From the NCBI RefSeq assembly GCF_007164525.1, contig NZ_AP019791.1:1351501-1415500 (forward strand): 64,000 nucleotides of DNA, read 5' to 3'. This stretch comes from Rubrobacter xylanophilus (GTDB taxonomy: Bacteria > Actinomycetota > Rubrobacteria > Rubrobacterales > Rubrobacteraceae). How positions within the stretch are numbered: the first letter of the stretch is position 1; each line of letters opens with the position of its first letter. The notes under the pieces are model-generated. The model saw nothing but the letters and a program-made list of their open reading frames with translations, made no database searches and was not told where the DNA came from. The position numbers and the translations under genes were made by a program. Positions 47,697-56,407 of the stretch are shown here, one piece after another.

Positions 47697-50600
47697 CTAC
47701 ATACCCCCTCTGGAGAAGGTGTCCGGTGTGTCGTCCAGGTTGCCCGTGGGCTCCTCGCGGCTGATGTTGATGCCCAGAGCCCTGGCCGCCTCGTCCCAGT
47801 CTCGCCGCTCCTGGTCCTCCTCGGAGACGGCCTCCACATCGTAGATGGGCTTGACCGAGAGCCCGAGCGACTGCATCTCCTTGAGCAGGACCTTGAAGCT
47901 GGCCGGCACGCTGGGGGAGGGGATGTTCTCCCCCTTGACTATCGCCTCGTAGCTCTTGACGCGCCCTATCCTGTCGTCGCTCTTTATGGTCAGGAGCTCC
48001 TGCAGGGTGTGCGCCGCGCCGTAGGCCTCGAGCGCCCACACCTCCATCTCGCCGAACCGCTGGCCGCCGAACTGGGCCTTGCCGCCCAGGGGCTGCTGCG
48101 TGACCAGCGAGTACGGGCCCGTGGAGCGGGCGTGGATCTTGTCGTCCACCAGGTGCAGCAGCTTGAGGATGTACATGTAGCCGACGGTGATCTTGCTCTC
48201 GAACGGCTCGCCGGTACGCCCGTCGTAGAGCGTGACCTTGCCGCCGCCGCTCATCCCGACCTCGGAGGCCCCGTTGCGGCGCACCTTGTCTATGGCCTCG
48301 TTGATGTCCCCGACCGTCGCGCCGGAGAAGACCGGCGTGGAGACGAAGACCGGCTCCCCACCGTTCTCCCCGAGGCCCTTGCTCGCGGCCCACCCGAGGT
48401 GGGTCTCGAGGATCTGGCCGATGTTCATCCGGCTCGGAACCCCTAGCGGCGAGAGTATGACGTCCACCGGCGTGCCGTCCTCCATGAACGGCATGTCCTC
48501 CTCGGGCACGATCTTGGAGATCACACCCTTGTTCCCGTGCCGCCCGGCGAGCTTGTCGCCCTCGGCGATCTTGCGCTTGGTCGCCACGAAGACGCGCACC
48601 ATCTCGTTGACCCCGGGCGGAAGGTCGTCCCCGGCCTCGCGGCTGAAGCGCTTGACGTCGATGACGACCCCGCCCTCGCCGTGCGGCACCTTGAGCGAGG
48701 AGTCCTTTACCTCGCGCGCCTTCTCGCCGAAGATCGCGCGCAAAAGCTTCTCCTCCGGCGTGGGCTCGCTCTCGCCCTTGGGCGTGACCTTGCCCACCAG
48801 CACGTCCCCGGAGCTGACCTCGGCGCCGATGCGGATGATGCCGTCGGCGTCCAGGTTCATGAGCACGTCGTCGGAGGCGTGCGGGATGTCCCGGGTTATC
48901 TCCTCGGGCCCGAGCTTGGTGTCACGGGCCTGCACCTCGTACTCCTCGATGTGGATGGAGGTGAGCACGTCCTCCTTGACGAGCCGCTCGGAGATGATGA
49001 TGGCGTCCTCGAAGTTGTACCCCTCCCACGGCATGAAAGCCACGAGCAGGTTCTTCCCGAGCGCCAGCTCGCCCTGGTCGGTCGAGGAGCCGTCGGCGAG
49101 CACGGTCCCCGCCTGGACCTCCTCTCCCTCCCTCACCAGCGGCCGCTGGTTCACGCAGGTGCCCTGGTTGGAGCGGGCGAACTTCCTGAGGGCGTACTCG
49201 TCGAGCCCGCCGTCCTCCCGCCGTACGACGATCCTGTTGGCCGTCACCCGCTCGACGGTCCCGGCGTTGCGGGCGAGCAGCACGTCGCCCGTGTCGGTCG
49301 CCGCCCGGAACTCCATCCCGGTCCCCACGTACGGCGCCTCGCTCCTCAGGAGCGGCACCGCCTGGCGCTGCATGTTGGCCCCCATGAGCGCCCGGTTGGC
49401 GTCGTCGTGCTCCAGGAAGGGGATGAGGGAGGTGGCCACCGAGACGGTCTGCACCGGGGAGACGTCCATGTAGTCCACCTCCTCCGGCGAGACGGTGGTC
49501 ACGTCCCCGCCGCGGCTGCGCGCCAGCACGGTCTCCGCCGTGATCCGACCCGTCTCCAGATCCACCGGCGTGTTGGCCTGCGCGATGGTGTACTCCTCCT
49601 CCTCGTCGGCGGAGAGGTACTCTATCCTGTCGGTGACCCGCCCGTCCTCGACCTTTCTGTAGGGAGTCTGCACGAAGCCGTACTCGTCCACCGTCGCGAA
49701 GGTCGAGAGCTGGCCGATGAGCCCGATGTTCGGCCCCTCGGGCGTCTCTATCGGACACATCCGCCCGTAGTGTGTCGGGTGCACGTCGCGCACCTCGATC
49801 GGGGCACGCTCCCGGGAGAGCCCGCCCGCCCCCATCGCGTTGAGCCGCCGCCGGTGCGAGAGCCCGGCCAAAGTGTTGGTCTGGTCCATGAACTGCGAGA
49901 GCTGCGAGGAGCCGAAGAACTCCTTGATCGCGCTGGCCACCGGCTTGGTGTTGACCACGGTCTGCGGCGTGATGGACTCCTCGTCCTGGGTGGTCATCCG
50001 CTCCCTCACCACCCGCTCCATCCGGTACATGCCGATCCGGAACGCCTCGCGCACCAGCTCGCCCACGGTCCTGAGACGCCGGTTGCCGAAGTGCTCGTAC
50101 TCGTCGAGCTTGTGCCGGATCCTCTCGTAGTTGATGCGCCCGAACTCTTCCTCCTCGGCCACCTCCTCGGCGATGCCGAGAAGCCGCTTGAGAAGCCCCT
50201 CGATGTCCTCGAGGGTGAGGGTGTGCACGTCGCGCGGAACATTCAGCTTGAGCTTCTTGTTGACCTTGTAACGCCCCACCTCAGAGAGGTCGTAGCGCTT
50301 GGGATCGAAGAAGAGCCCGTCCACGAGGTTCTGCGCGTTCTCCAGATTGACCGGCTCCCCGGGCCGCTGCCGCCGGAAGACCTCCAGCAGGGCATCCTCC
50401 CGGGAAGTGGTGTCGTCACGCTCCAGGGTGTTGCGGATCAGCCACGAATCCCCGAAGCGCGCGAGGATCTCCTCCGGACCACCGAAGCCCAGCGCCTTCA
50501 ACAGCACCGTGACCGGGAGCTTCCTCTTGCGGTCGATCCTGACGGAGACATACCCCTTGGTCTCCACCTCGAACTCCAGCCATGAGCCCCGGTGCGGCAT

Positions 50601-51074
50601 CAGGCTCGCCGTCAGGACCTGCTTGCTAGGATCCTTGGGCTCCATAACGTACGCCCCGGGCGAGCGGACGAGCTGGGTGACCACCACCCGCTCGGTCCCG
50701 TTTATGATGAAGGTCCCCCAGTCGGTCATGAGCGGGAAATCGCCCATGAACACGTCCTGCTCCCGGACCTCGCCCGTCTCCTTGATGATGAACCTGACCC
50801 TCACGAACAGAGGAGCGGCGTAGGTCTTGTCCTTGGACATGCACTCCTCTATCGAGACCGGCGGCTCCTCGAAACGGTGCTCGCCGAACTCCACCGCATA
50901 CGAACCGGAGTAATCCTCTATGGGAGATATGTCCTCCAGCGTCCGCCGGATGCCCTCGTCCATGAACTTCTGGAAGGAGCTGAGCTGGATCTGTATGAGG
51001 TTGGGCAGCTGGTCATCAGCGGACTGCAGACGGGCGTAGGAGTGCCTCTTTCGGCGCACGATAGGGGTTACCAA
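47697..51074 (-). CDS. rpoB: RNA polymerase subunit beta (Asn at E. coli Ser531 position)
   Basis: About 1125 residues from TTG 51074, which has GGAGG 10 nt upstream; the frame continues open for 16 more codons but without a binding site. Catalytic blocks include [34 protein letters not shown] and [18 protein letters not shown]. Rifampicin cluster I reads [18 protein letters not shown] then [12 protein letters not shown]. His526 is kept (His407 here) but Ser531 is Asn (Asn412, codon 49839-49841), and Asn518 and Pro520 are Thr. The gene has its own promoter behind a hairpin that follows rplL. Confidence 0.97.
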   Translation of the reverse strand: MVTPIVRRKRHSYARLQSADDQLPNLIQIQLSSFQKFMDEGIRRTLEDISPIEDYSGSYAVEFGEHRFEEPPVSIEECMSKDKTYAAPLFVRVRFIIKETGEVREQDVFMGDFPLMTDWGTFIINGTERVVVTQLVRSPGAYVMEPKDPSKQVLTASLMPHRGSWLEFEVETKGYVSVRIDRKRKLPVTVLLKALGFGGPEEILARFGDSWLIRNTLERDDTTSREDALLEVFRRQRPGEPVNLENAQNLVDGLFFDPKRYDLSEVGRYKVNKKLKLNVPRDVHTLTLEDIEGLLKRLLGIAEEVAEEEEFGRINYERIRHKLDEYEHFGNRRLRTVGELVREAFRIGMYRMERVVRERMTTQDEESITPQTVVNTKPVASAIKEFFGSSQLSQFMDQTNTLAGLSHRRRLNAMGAGGLSRERAPIEVRDVHPTHYGRMCPIETPEGPNIGLIGQLSTFATVDEYGFVQTPYRKVEDGRVTDRIEYLSADEEEEYTIAQANTPVDLETGRITAETVLARSRGGDVTTVSPEEVDYMDVSPVQTVSVATSLIPFLEHDDANRALMGANMQRQAVPLLRSEAPYVGTGMEFRAATDTGDVLLARNAGTVERVTANRIVVRREDGGLDEYALRKFARSNQGTCVNQRPLVREGEEVQAGTVLADGSSTDQGELALGKNLLVAFMPWEGYNFEDAIIISERLVKEDVLTSIHIEEYEVQARDTKLGPEEITRDIPHASDDVLMNLDADGIIRIGAEVSSGDVLVGKVTPKGESEPTPEEKLLRAIFGEKAREVKDSSLKVPHGEGGVVIDVKRFSREAGDDLPPGVNEMVRVFVATKRKIAEGDKLAGRHGNKGVISKIVPEEDMPFMEDGTPVDVILSPLGVPSRMNIGQILETHLGWAASKGLGENGGEPVFVSTPVFSGATVGDINEAIDKVRRNGASEVGMSGGGKVTLYDGRTGEPFESKITVGYMYILKLLHLVDDKIHARSTGPYSLVTQQPLGGKAQFGGQRFGEMEVWALEAYGAAHTLQELLTIKSDDRIGRVKSYEAIVKGENIPSPSVPASFKVLLKEMQSLGLSVKPIYDVEAVSEEDQERRDWDEAARALGINISREEPTGNLDDTPDTFSRGGM

Positions 51075-51128
51075 ATTCGCTCTCCTCCAGCTTGAATCGT
51101 TGAAGAACGGCCGAACACGCAAACAGGT

Positions 51129-51157
51129 ATCTTACCCTCTGCCCCGGAACACGTCAA
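51129..51157 (-). promoter_or_regulatory. Promoter of rpoB-rpoC
   Basis: On the minus strand TTGACG (51152-51157), 17-bp spacer, TAAGAT (51129-51134). It lies between the rplL hairpin and the rpoB start, giving a leader of about 50 nt. It would let rpoBC be expressed independently of rplJL. Confidence 0.75.
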
Positions 51158-51202
51158 GGAAAACCGCGAGGGCAAAAACGGAACATCGTCATATCGAAAG
51201 CT

Positions 51203-51238
51203 TGTGGGCGGTGTCTCCCCGGGGAGACACCGCCCACA
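51203..51238 (-). terminator. Large perfect hairpin between rplL and rpoB (terminator/attenuator)
   Basis: An 18-bp arm (TGTGGGCGGTGTCTCCCC) is followed immediately by its exact complement, 33 bp after the rplL stop. On the minus strand AAGCTTTCGATAT follows. It sits at the place of the E. coli rplL-rpoB attenuator. With the independent rpoB promoter just downstream, it probably ends most rplJL transcripts. Confidence 0.75.
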
Positions 51239-51271
51239 GTGTAGCACGTTCGGGCAGGGAGGGCTACAAGG

Positions 51272-51658
51272 CTACTTCAGCTCGACGGTGGCCCCGGCCT
51301 CCTCCAGCTTGGCCTTGAGCGCCTCGGCCTCCTCCTTGGGCAGGCCCTCCTTGACCGGGTTGGGGGCCTCGTCCACCAGCGCCTTGGCCTCCTTGAGCCC
51401 CAGACCGGTGGCGGCGCGAACCTCCTTGATGACCTGTATCTTCTTCGCCCCCGCGTCCTGCAGGATGACGTCGAACTCGGTCTTCTCCTCCTCGGCCGCC
51501 GCGGCCTCGGCTCCGGCGGCGCCGGCCGCGGCGGGGGCGGCGGCGACGGCGGTGGCCGAGACCCCGAAGCGCTCCTCGAGCGCCTTCACCAGCTCCGAGA
51601 GCTCGAGAACGGTCATGTTCTCGATAGCCTCTATCAGTTCTTCCTTCGACAGCGCCAT
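51272..51658 (-). CDS. rplL: 50S ribosomal protein L7/L12
   Basis: 128 residues. N-terminal dimerisation domain [20 protein letters not shown], Ala/Gly/Glu-rich hinge ([20 protein letters not shown]), C-terminal factor-binding domain with [20 protein letters not shown] and [20 protein letters not shown]. It recruits EF-Tu, EF-G and IF2. Directly follows rplJ. Confidence 0.97.
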   Translation of the reverse strand: MALSKEELIEAIENMTVLELSELVKALEERFGVSATAVAAAPAAAGAAGAEAAAAEEEKTEFDVILQDAGAKKIQVIKEVRAATGLGLKEAKALVDEAPNPVKEGLPKEEAEALKAKLEEAGATVELK

Positions 51659-51687
51659 CTCTCTCTATCCTCCTGCTTTTCTCTTCT

Positions 51688-52203
51688 TTACGCCTGCTTC
51701 TGTTCGGCGATCTGACCGAGGGCCACGACGAGCCCCTGGATCGTATTGTTCAGCACGCTCACCAGCCCGGAGATCGGGGCCGCCATCCCGCCGACCACCT
51801 GGGCGATCAGCTGGTCGCGGCCGGGCAGCTTGGAGAGCGCCTCGACCTCCCGCTCGTTGAGCACCCGGCTGCCCTCCAGCAGCCCCCCCTTCAGCCGGAA
51901 GGTCTCGATCTGGTCCGCGTACTCGGCCATGATCTTGGCAGCGGCAACCGGATCCCGGGAGAAGGCCAACGCCGTCGGCCCCACCAGAAACTCCGTCAGG
52001 CTCGGAAGCCCGGCCTCCTCGGCGGCTCGCAGCGTGAGCGTGTTCTTCGCCACCACGAAGTCCACGCCCGCCTCCCGGCTGCGACGCCTGAGCTCGGTGC
52101 TCTGGGCCACGTCCATCCCCTGGTAGTCCACGAGGACCACCGAGTTCTCCCGCAGCTTCCCGGCCAGCTCCTCTATGATCTGCGCCTTCTGCTCTCGCTT
52201 CAC
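51688..52203 (-). CDS. rplJ: 50S ribosomal protein L10
   Basis: 171 residues. VKREQKAQIIEELAGKLREN, VVLVDYQGMDVAQSTELRRR, FVVAKNTLTLRAAEEAGL, and the C-terminal helix NNTIQGLVVALGQIAEQK that binds L7/L12 dimers. GTG 52203 follows GGAGGAG by 7 nt; the longer open frame upstream is the leader RNA. Its own leader carries alternative hairpins suggesting L10-L12 autoregulation. Confidence 0.96.
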   Translation of the reverse strand: MKREQKAQIIEELAGKLRENSVVLVDYQGMDVAQSTELRRRSREAGVDFVVAKNTLTLRAAEEAGLPSLTEFLVGPTALAFSRDPVAAAKIMAEYADQIETFRLKGGLLEGSRVLNEREVEALSKLPGRDQLIAQVVGGMAAPISGLVSVLNNTIQGLVVALGQIAEQKQA

Positions 52204-52359
52204 TCTGGCTCCTCCACATCGAAAGCCCCGGGGCCGCAGAGGGCTCCCGGGGCTTTCCGGCTCTCTCCTCTCTGCGGCCTCGGCCGGGGGCATCACGCCT
52301 TTAAACCCTTGCGGTCCCGGCTGTCTTCGGCCTTCGCTCTTCTCTTTTCCTCAGGTCCG
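52204..52359 (-). ncRNA. L10 (rplJL) leader with two mutually exclusive hairpins
   Basis: About 156 nt from the predicted start to rplJ. Hairpin A pairs 52270-52279 with 52232-52241 (10 bp, GGCCGCAGAG arm). Hairpin B pairs 52246-52257 with 52221-52232 (12 bp, GAAAGCCCCGGG arm). One arm of A lies in the loop of B, so the two compete or form a pseudoknot. Hairpin B ends 17 nt before the rplJ GTG, next to the ribosome binding site. Position and layout fit the known L10-leader class, where L10-L12 binding represses rplJL. Confidence 0.65.
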
Positions 52360-52365
52360 GGCGAG

Positions 52366-52394
52366 ATATTACTCCCTCTCCACCGAGGGGTCAA
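52366..52394 (-). promoter_or_regulatory. Promoter of rplJ-rplL inside the 3' end of rplA
   Basis: On the minus strand TTGACC (52389-52394), 17-bp spacer, TAATAT (52366-52371). The -10 includes the rplA stop codon. It separates L11-L1 from L10-L12 expression, as in E. coli. Confidence 0.75.
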
Positions 52395-53061
52395 CCTTCA
52401 CCGAAGGTCCCATGGTGGTGGTGAACGTCACGGACTTGATGTAGCGCCCCTTCACCGCCGCCGGACGGGCCCGTACCAGCTCCTCGCGCAGCGCGAAGTA
52501 GTTCTCCAGCAGGTCGTCCACGTCGAAGGACTTCTTACCCAGCACGGTGTGGATGATCCCGTAGCGGTCCACCCGGTACTCCACCTTGCCCCGCTTTATC
52601 TCCTCCACGGCCCGGCCGACGTCCATCGTCACCGTCCCGCTCTTCGGGTTCGGCATCAGACCGCGGGGGCCCAGTATCGGCCCCAGCCGCCCCACGATGC
52701 TCATCTGGTCCGGGGTGGCCACCGCCACGTCGAAGTCCATGAAGCCCTCGTTCTGGATCCGGGCCGCCAGCTCCTCAGAGCCGATCACGTCGGCCCCAGC
52801 CTCCTCGGCCTCCCGGGCCTTCTCGCCCACCGCGAAGACGGCCACCCGCCGGGTCTTGCCCGTGCCGTTGGGGAGCATCAGGGTGCCGCGCACCATCTGG
52901 TCCGCCCGGCGCGGGTCCACGTTGAGGTGGACGTGGGCCTCCACCGTCTCGTCGAAGCGGGCGCCGTCCAGCTCCTTCAGCAGCTCCAGCGCCTCCCGCG
53001 GGGAGTACAGCCTGTCCCGCTCGACCTTCGCCCTCTGCTCCAGAAGCCTCTTGCCAGCCAT
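52369..53061 (-). CDS. rplA: 50S ribosomal protein L1
   Basis: 230 residues. [40 protein letters not shown]-type block [52 protein letters not shown], and [20 protein letters not shown] 53061 is preferred over the adjacent GTG 53064 for ribosome-binding-site spacing; it overlaps the rplK stop. Forms the L1 stalk. Confidence 0.96.
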   Translation of the reverse strand: MAGKRLLEQRAKVERDRLYSPREALELLKELDGARFDETVEAHVHLNVDPRRADQMVRGTLMLPNGTGKTRRVAVFAVGEKAREAEEAGADVIGSEELAARIQNEGFMDFDVAVATPDQMSIVGRLGPILGPRGLMPNPKSGTVTMDVGRAVEEIKRGKVEYRVDRYGIIHTVLGKKSFDVDDLLENYFALREELVRARPAAVKGRYIKSVTFTTTMGPSVKVDPSVERE

Positions 53062-53498
53062 CACTGCTCCACCTTTATGCCCATGCTCCGCGCCGTGCCC
53101 TCGATGATCTTCACCGCCGCCTCCACGTCCGCGGCGTTGAGGTCCGGCATCTTCGTCCTGGCTATCTCCTCCACCTGCGCCCGGCTGACCCGACCCGCCG
53201 CGCTGCGGTTCGGCTCGCCGCTGCCCTTCTCGACCCCGGCGGCCTGCTTGAGCAAAAACGCCGCGGGCGGCGTCTTGGTGATGAACGAGAACGAGCGGTC
53301 CTCGTAGACCGTGATCTCCACCGGGATCAGCTGCCCCATCCTGTCCCGGGTGGCGTCGTTGAACTGCCGGACGAACTCCCCGATGTTCACCTGGGCCTGA
53401 CCCAGCGCCGGCCCCACCGGGGGCGCCGGGTTGGCCTGCCCGCCAGGTATCTGGAGCTTCAGCTTGCGCACGACGCGCTTTCCGCGCCCTCTACCCAT
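53061..53498 (-). CDS. rplK: 50S ribosomal protein L11
   Basis: 145 residues. [20 protein letters not shown] (proline-rich thiostrepton-site domain), [40 protein letters not shown], and the C-terminal [17 protein letters not shown]. Overlaps rplA. Confidence 0.97.
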   Translation of the reverse strand: MGRGRGKRVVRKLKLQIPGGQANPAPPVGPALGQAQVNIGEFVRQFNDATRDRMGQLIPVEITVYEDRSFSFITKTPPAAFLLKQAAGVEKGSGEPNRSAAGRVSRAQVEEIARTKMPDLNAADVEAAVKIIEGTARSMGIKVEQ

Positions 53499-53537
53499 AC
53501 AAGAACACCTCTCCTCTTCCGCGCTCGGTTGTACGAC

Positions 53538-54068
53538 CTACAGTTTGGCTACCTGGTTGAAGGAGAGCTCCACCGGCGTCTCGCGGCCGAAGATGGAGAC
53601 GAGCACCTTCACCTTGGACTGGTCCACGTTTATGTCCGAGATGGTGCCGGTGAAGTCCGAGAGCGGCCCGGCCACCACCCGCACCGTCTCGCCGATGTCG
53701 AAGTCCACGGTGGCCTTGACCTTCTCCCGCTTCTCCGGCTCCTCGGGGTGCAGCAAACGCTCCACCTCGGCCCGCGAGAGCGGCGTGGGCTTGTCGCCCG
53801 AACCGACGATCTGGGTGACCCCGGGGGTCTGCCGAATCACCCGCCAGGTGTCGTCGTTCATCTCCACGTTCACCAGGATGTAGCCCGGGAACTGGCGGTG
53901 GGTCGTCGGGACCTTCTTGCCGTTCTTTATCTCGATGACCTGCTCGGTGGGGATCCTGATCTCCCCGAAATACCGCTGCAGACCGAGCGACTCGATCCGC
54001 CGCTCCAGCGTCGCACGGACCTTGTTCTCGTGCCCCGAGTACGTGTTGACTACATACCACTTCTTCAC
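53538..54068 (-). CDS. nusG: Transcription termination/antitermination protein NusG
   Basis: 176 residues. NGN domain: KKWYVVNTYSGHENKVRATL, HRQFPGYILVNVEMNDDTWR, RQTPGVTQIVGSGDKPTPLS. KOW domain: GETVRVVAGPLSDFTGTISD and KVLVSIFGRETPVELSFNQV. No extra actinobacterial insertion is seen. GTG start at 54068, 14 bp after secE. Confidence 0.97.
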   Translation of the reverse strand: MKKWYVVNTYSGHENKVRATLERRIESLGLQRYFGEIRIPTEQVIEIKNGKKVPTTHRQFPGYILVNVEMNDDTWRVIRQTPGVTQIVGSGDKPTPLSRAEVERLLHPEEPEKREKVKATVDFDIGETVRVVAGPLSDFTGTISDINVDQSKVKVLVSIFGRETPVELSFNQVAKL

Positions 54069-54082
54069 GCCAAACCAGCTCC

Positions 54083-54346
54083 CTACAGGAAGATCAAACG
54101 CGCCAGGCTCTGAAACAGGAAATCCCAGGCGGCGATGTAGGCCGTGAGCACCAGCACGATGATCAGAACCACCGCCGTGCTCTGCTGCAGCTGCTCCCGG
54201 TTCGGCCAGGTGACCCGCCCGAGCTCCGCCCGCACCTCGCGGACGAACCGCTTCGCCCCGGCAAGCCGACCCTGCTGCTGCGCCTTCCTGCCCGAGTTCT
54301 TCTTGCCGGCCCCGCGCGTGGCCGTCGAACCCCGTCTCTTAGCCAT
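54083..54346 (-). CDS. secE: Protein translocase subunit SecE
   Basis: 87 residues. Basic Gly/Ser-rich N-terminus (RRGSTATRGAGKKNSGRKAQ), amphipathic FVREVRAELGRVTWPNREQL, then a single TM helix TAVVLIIVLVLTAYIAAWDF. Clamp for SecY. ATG 54346; it follows the tRNA-Trp gene by 30 bp. Confidence 0.95.
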   Translation of the reverse strand: MAKRRGSTATRGAGKKNSGRKAQQQGRLAGAKRFVREVRAELGRVTWPNREQLQQSTAVVLIIVLVLTAYIAAWDFLFQSLARLIFL

Positions 54347-54376
54347 CCTCGCCTCGCCCGATCCTCTCATCCAGAG

Positions 54377-54449
54377 CAGGGCAGGAGGGACTCGAACCCC
54401 CGACCTGCGGTTTTGGAGACCGCTGCTCTACCAACTGAGCTACTGCCCT
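54377..54449 (-). tRNA. tRNA-Trp (CCA)
   Basis: 73 nt cloverleaf. Acceptor AGGGCAG/CTGCCCT with discriminator G, D arm GCTC-GAGC, anticodon loop CTCCAAA (anticodon CCA), T arm with GGTTCGAGTCC. No CCA encoded. Lies between rpmG and secE, the same place as in mycobacteria. Confidence 0.97.
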
Positions 54450-54460
54450 TCGCCGTCCCG

Positions 54461-54610
54461 CTACCTGGTCTCCCGGTGGGCCGTGTGCCTCCGGCACCAC
54501 GGGCAGAACTTCCGTAGCTGCAGACGGTCCGGAGTGTTGCGCCGGTTCTTCCGGGTGTGGTAGTTCCGGCGCCTGCACTCCTCACAAGCCAGCGTCACTA
54601 ATTGTCGCAC
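54461..54610 (-). CDS. rpmG: 50S ribosomal protein L33
   Basis: 49 residues. [49 protein letters not shown]. Zinc-binding form with two CxxC pairs (CEEC, CPWC). GTG 54610 lies 6 nt after GGAGG; the internal GTG 54598 is less likely. The 76-bp gap to tuf upstream has no clear terminator. Confidence 0.95.
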   Translation of the reverse strand: MRQLVTLACEECRRRNYHTRKNRRNTPDRLQLRKFCPWCRRHTAHRETR

Positions 54611-54681
54611 AACTTTCCTCCAAACCAAAACCACAGGGGCGAGAAACCATCTCCCAAGGCCCCGCCCCCGCCGATCGATCT

Positions 54682-55890
54682 TCCAGCTACTCTATTATCT
54701 GGGTGACGACACCGGCACCGACCGTCCGGCCACCCTCCCTTATGGCGAAGTTGAGCCCCTCGTCCATCGCTATCGGAGAGATCAACTGCACCTCCATGAC
54801 CGTGTTGTCACCAGGCATCACCATCTCCACTCCCTCCTCAAGGAAGATCTCCCCAGTGACATCAGTCGTCCTGAAGTAGAACTGCGGCCGGTAGTGGCTG
54901 AAAAACGGCGTGTGCCGGCCACCCTCCTCCTTGCTGAGTACATACACCTCAGCCTTGAACCGCGTGTGAGGGGTGATCGTCCCAGGAGCAGCCAATACCT
55001 GCCCCCGCTCTATCTCATCCCGCTTTATCCCCCTCAGCAAAACTCCTATGTTGTCACCAGCCTGCGCCTCCTGCATGCTCTTGTTGAACATCTCTATGCC
55101 GGTGACAACCGTCTTGCGCGTCGGCCTTATCCCTACTATCTCCACCTCTTCGTTGAGGTGCAGCTTGCCCTGCTCAACTCTGCCCGTCGCTACCGTACCC
55201 CGGCCCTGGATGCTGAACACATCCTCAACCGCCAGCAGAAACGGCTTGTCTACATCCCGCTTGGGCTCAGGGATGTACTCGTCAAGCGCCTCAAGCAGCT
55301 TGAGGATCGACTGCTCCCCAAGCTCCCCTTCGTCACCCTCCAGCGCCTTCAGCGCCGATCCAACTACAACCGGTACCTCATCCCCAGGAAACTCGTACTC
55401 CGAGAGAAGTTCCCTCACCTCCATCTCAACAAGCTCCAAAAGCTCCGGATCGTCCACCATGTCCGCCTTGTTGAGATACACAACGATGTAGGGAACCCCT
55501 ACCTGCCGCGCAAGAAGTATGTGCTCCCGCGTCTGCGGCATCGGCCCATCCGCAGCAGAGACCACCAGTATCGCCCCGTCCATCTGCGCAGCCCCCGTGA
55601 TCATGTTCTTCACGTAGTCCGCATGACCCGGGCAGTCCACGTGCGCGTAGTGGCGCCTCTCGGTGGCGTACTCCTGGTGGCTGGTCGCTATCGTGATCCC
55701 CCGCTGCCGCTCCTCAGGGGCGTTGTCTATCTGCTCGAAGGCCACCTCCTTGTTGGCCGGATCGTCCGGCACGTGCTTGGCCAAAACCTTCGTTATCGCC
55801 GCCGTCAAGGTCGTCTTGCCGTGGTCCACATGCCCTATGGTCCCCACGTTTATGTGCGGCTTGGTCCTCTCAAATACCCCTTTGGCCATC
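54682..55890. repeat. 1.2-kb direct repeat, copy 2 (tuf gene)
   Basis: Second copy of the repeat at 39368-40576. Differences seen lie near positions 54717, 54864, 55764 and 55830 and do not change the protein. Flanks are unrelated to those of copy 1. Confidence 0.9.
54687..55889 (-). CDS. tuf: Elongation factor Tu, copy 2
   Basis: 400 residues, identical in sequence to copy 1 (GTP-binding [22 protein letters not shown]). It lies between tRNA-Met and rpmG, the position of tufB in the E. coli thrU-tyrU-glyT-thrT-tufB operon. AAAGGA lies 9 nt before the ATG. Its expression probably comes from the tRNA promoters upstream, because no clear promoter was seen in the 69-bp gap after tRNA-Met. Like copy 1 it has unusually many A/T-ending codons for this genome. 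Confidence 0.98.
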   Translation of the reverse strand: MAKGVFERTKPHINVGTIGHVDHGKTTLTAAITKVLAKHVPDDPANKEVAFEQIDNAPEERQRGITIATSHQEYATERRHYAHVDCPGHADYVKNMITGAAQMDGAILVVSAADGPMPQTREHILLARQVGVPYIVVYLNKADMVDDPELLELVEMEVRELLSEYEFPGDEVPVVVGSALKALEGDEGELGEQSILKLLEALDEYIPEPKRDVDKPFLLAVEDVFSIQGRGTVATGRVEQGKLHLNEEVEIVGIRPTRKTVVTGIEMFNKSMQEAQAGDNIGVLLRGIKRDEIERGQVLAAPGTITPHTRFKAEVYVLSKEEGGRHTPFFSHYRPQFYFRTTDVTGEIFLEEGVEMVMPGDNTVMEVQLISPIAMDEGLNFAIREGGRTVGAGVVTQIIE

Positions 55891-55958
55891 CTCAGCGTCC
55901 TTTCTCTTTGCTACCCGCACAACCCTCTCCGTTCCAGTGAGGTTCAGGCCACAATAAG

Positions 55959-56032
55959 TAGCGGTGGCAGGACTCGAACCTGCGACACGCGGATTATGAT
56001 TCCGCTGCTCTAACCAACTGAGCTACACCGCC
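55959..56032 (-). tRNA. tRNA-Met (CAU), elongator type
   Basis: 74 nt. Acceptor GGCGGTG/CACCGCT with a G-U first pair and discriminator A, anticodon loop ATCATAA (CAU), T arm GGTTCGAGTCC. It closely resembles the actinobacterial elongator Met tRNA of the thrT-metT locus. No CCA encoded. A tRNA-Ile2 precursor is less likely. Confidence 0.93.
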
Positions 56033-56060
56033 ACGTTTTCCGCGGGACCTTCGGCCCCAG

Positions 56061-56133
56061 AGCCCCCGACCGGACTTGAACCGGTGACCTCTTCCTTACC
56101 ATGGAAGCGCTCTGCCGACTGAGCTACAGGGGC
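56061..56133 (-). tRNA. tRNA-Thr (GGU)
   Basis: 73 nt. Acceptor GCCCCTG/CGGGGGC, discriminator T, anticodon loop ATGGTAA (GGU), T arm GGTTCAAGTCC. Between tRNA-Tyr and tRNA-Met. Confidence 0.96.
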
Positions 56134-56147
56134 GTATTCGGTTTGGG

Positions 56148-56230
56148 TGGGGGCGGGAGGATTCGAACCTCCGTAGGCGTAAGCCGGCAGATTTACAGTC
56201 TGCTCCCTTTGGCCGCTCGGGCACACCCCC
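56148..56230 (-). tRNA. tRNA-Tyr (GUA)
   Basis: 83 nt class II tRNA. Acceptor GGGGGTG/CGCCCCC, discriminator A, anticodon loop CTGTAAA (GUA), long variable arm, T arm GGTTCGAATCC. 14 bp before tRNA-Thr(GGU). Confidence 0.96.
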
Positions 56231-56271
56231 GGCCGCACTCACGGCTTCTTGCGCCGCGTAGCGCGCGGAAT

Positions 56272-56299
56272 ATGGTAGCAAACCGCAACGAGTTTTCAA
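56272..56299 (-). promoter_or_regulatory. Internal promoter for tRNA-Tyr-Thr-Met-tuf
   Basis: On the minus strand TTGAAA (56294-56299), 16-bp spacer, TACCAT (56272-56277), followed by a very GC-rich start region (CGCGCGCTACGCGGCGC). A GC-rich discriminator is a hallmark of stringently controlled stable-RNA promoters. It lies in the 85-bp gap between tRNA-Thr(UGU) and tRNA-Tyr. Confidence 0.55.
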
Positions 56300-56315
56300 C
56301 GCGCAGCCCCGAGAG

Positions 56316-56387
56316 AGCCCGGGAAGGGATTCGAACCCCCGACCTGCCGCTTACAAGGCGGCTGCTCTGCCGCTGAGCTACCCGGGC
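56316..56387 (-). tRNA. tRNA-Thr (UGU)
   Basis: 72 nt. Acceptor GCCCGGG/CCCGGGC, discriminator T, anticodon loop CTTGTAA (UGU), T arm GGTTCGAATCC. First tRNA of the tRNA-tuf operon, the place of thrU in E. coli. Confidence 0.96.
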
Positions 56388-56399
56388 GCTCAACGGAGG

Positions 56400-56405
56400 A
56401 GTATA
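56400..56405 (-). promoter_or_regulatory. Candidate -10 of the tRNA-tuf operon
   Basis: TATACT on the minus strand ends 12 bp before the 5' end of tRNA-Thr(UGU), just after the stop of the yacP-like gene. The -35 region (CGTCGG at 17 bp) is poor, so an activator or read-through may contribute. Confidence 0.45.
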
Positions 56406-56407
56406 TC

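Noticed and set aside
51075-51122. Longer rpoB start at TTG 51122
   Set aside because: It lies 7 bp after the proposed -10 and lacks a ribosome binding site; TTG 51074 follows GGAGG at good spacing.
52204-52296. Upstream in-frame start for rplJ (31 extra residues)
   Set aside because: The extra sequence is the structured leader; GTG 52203 has a good ribosome binding site and gives the normal L10 N-terminus.
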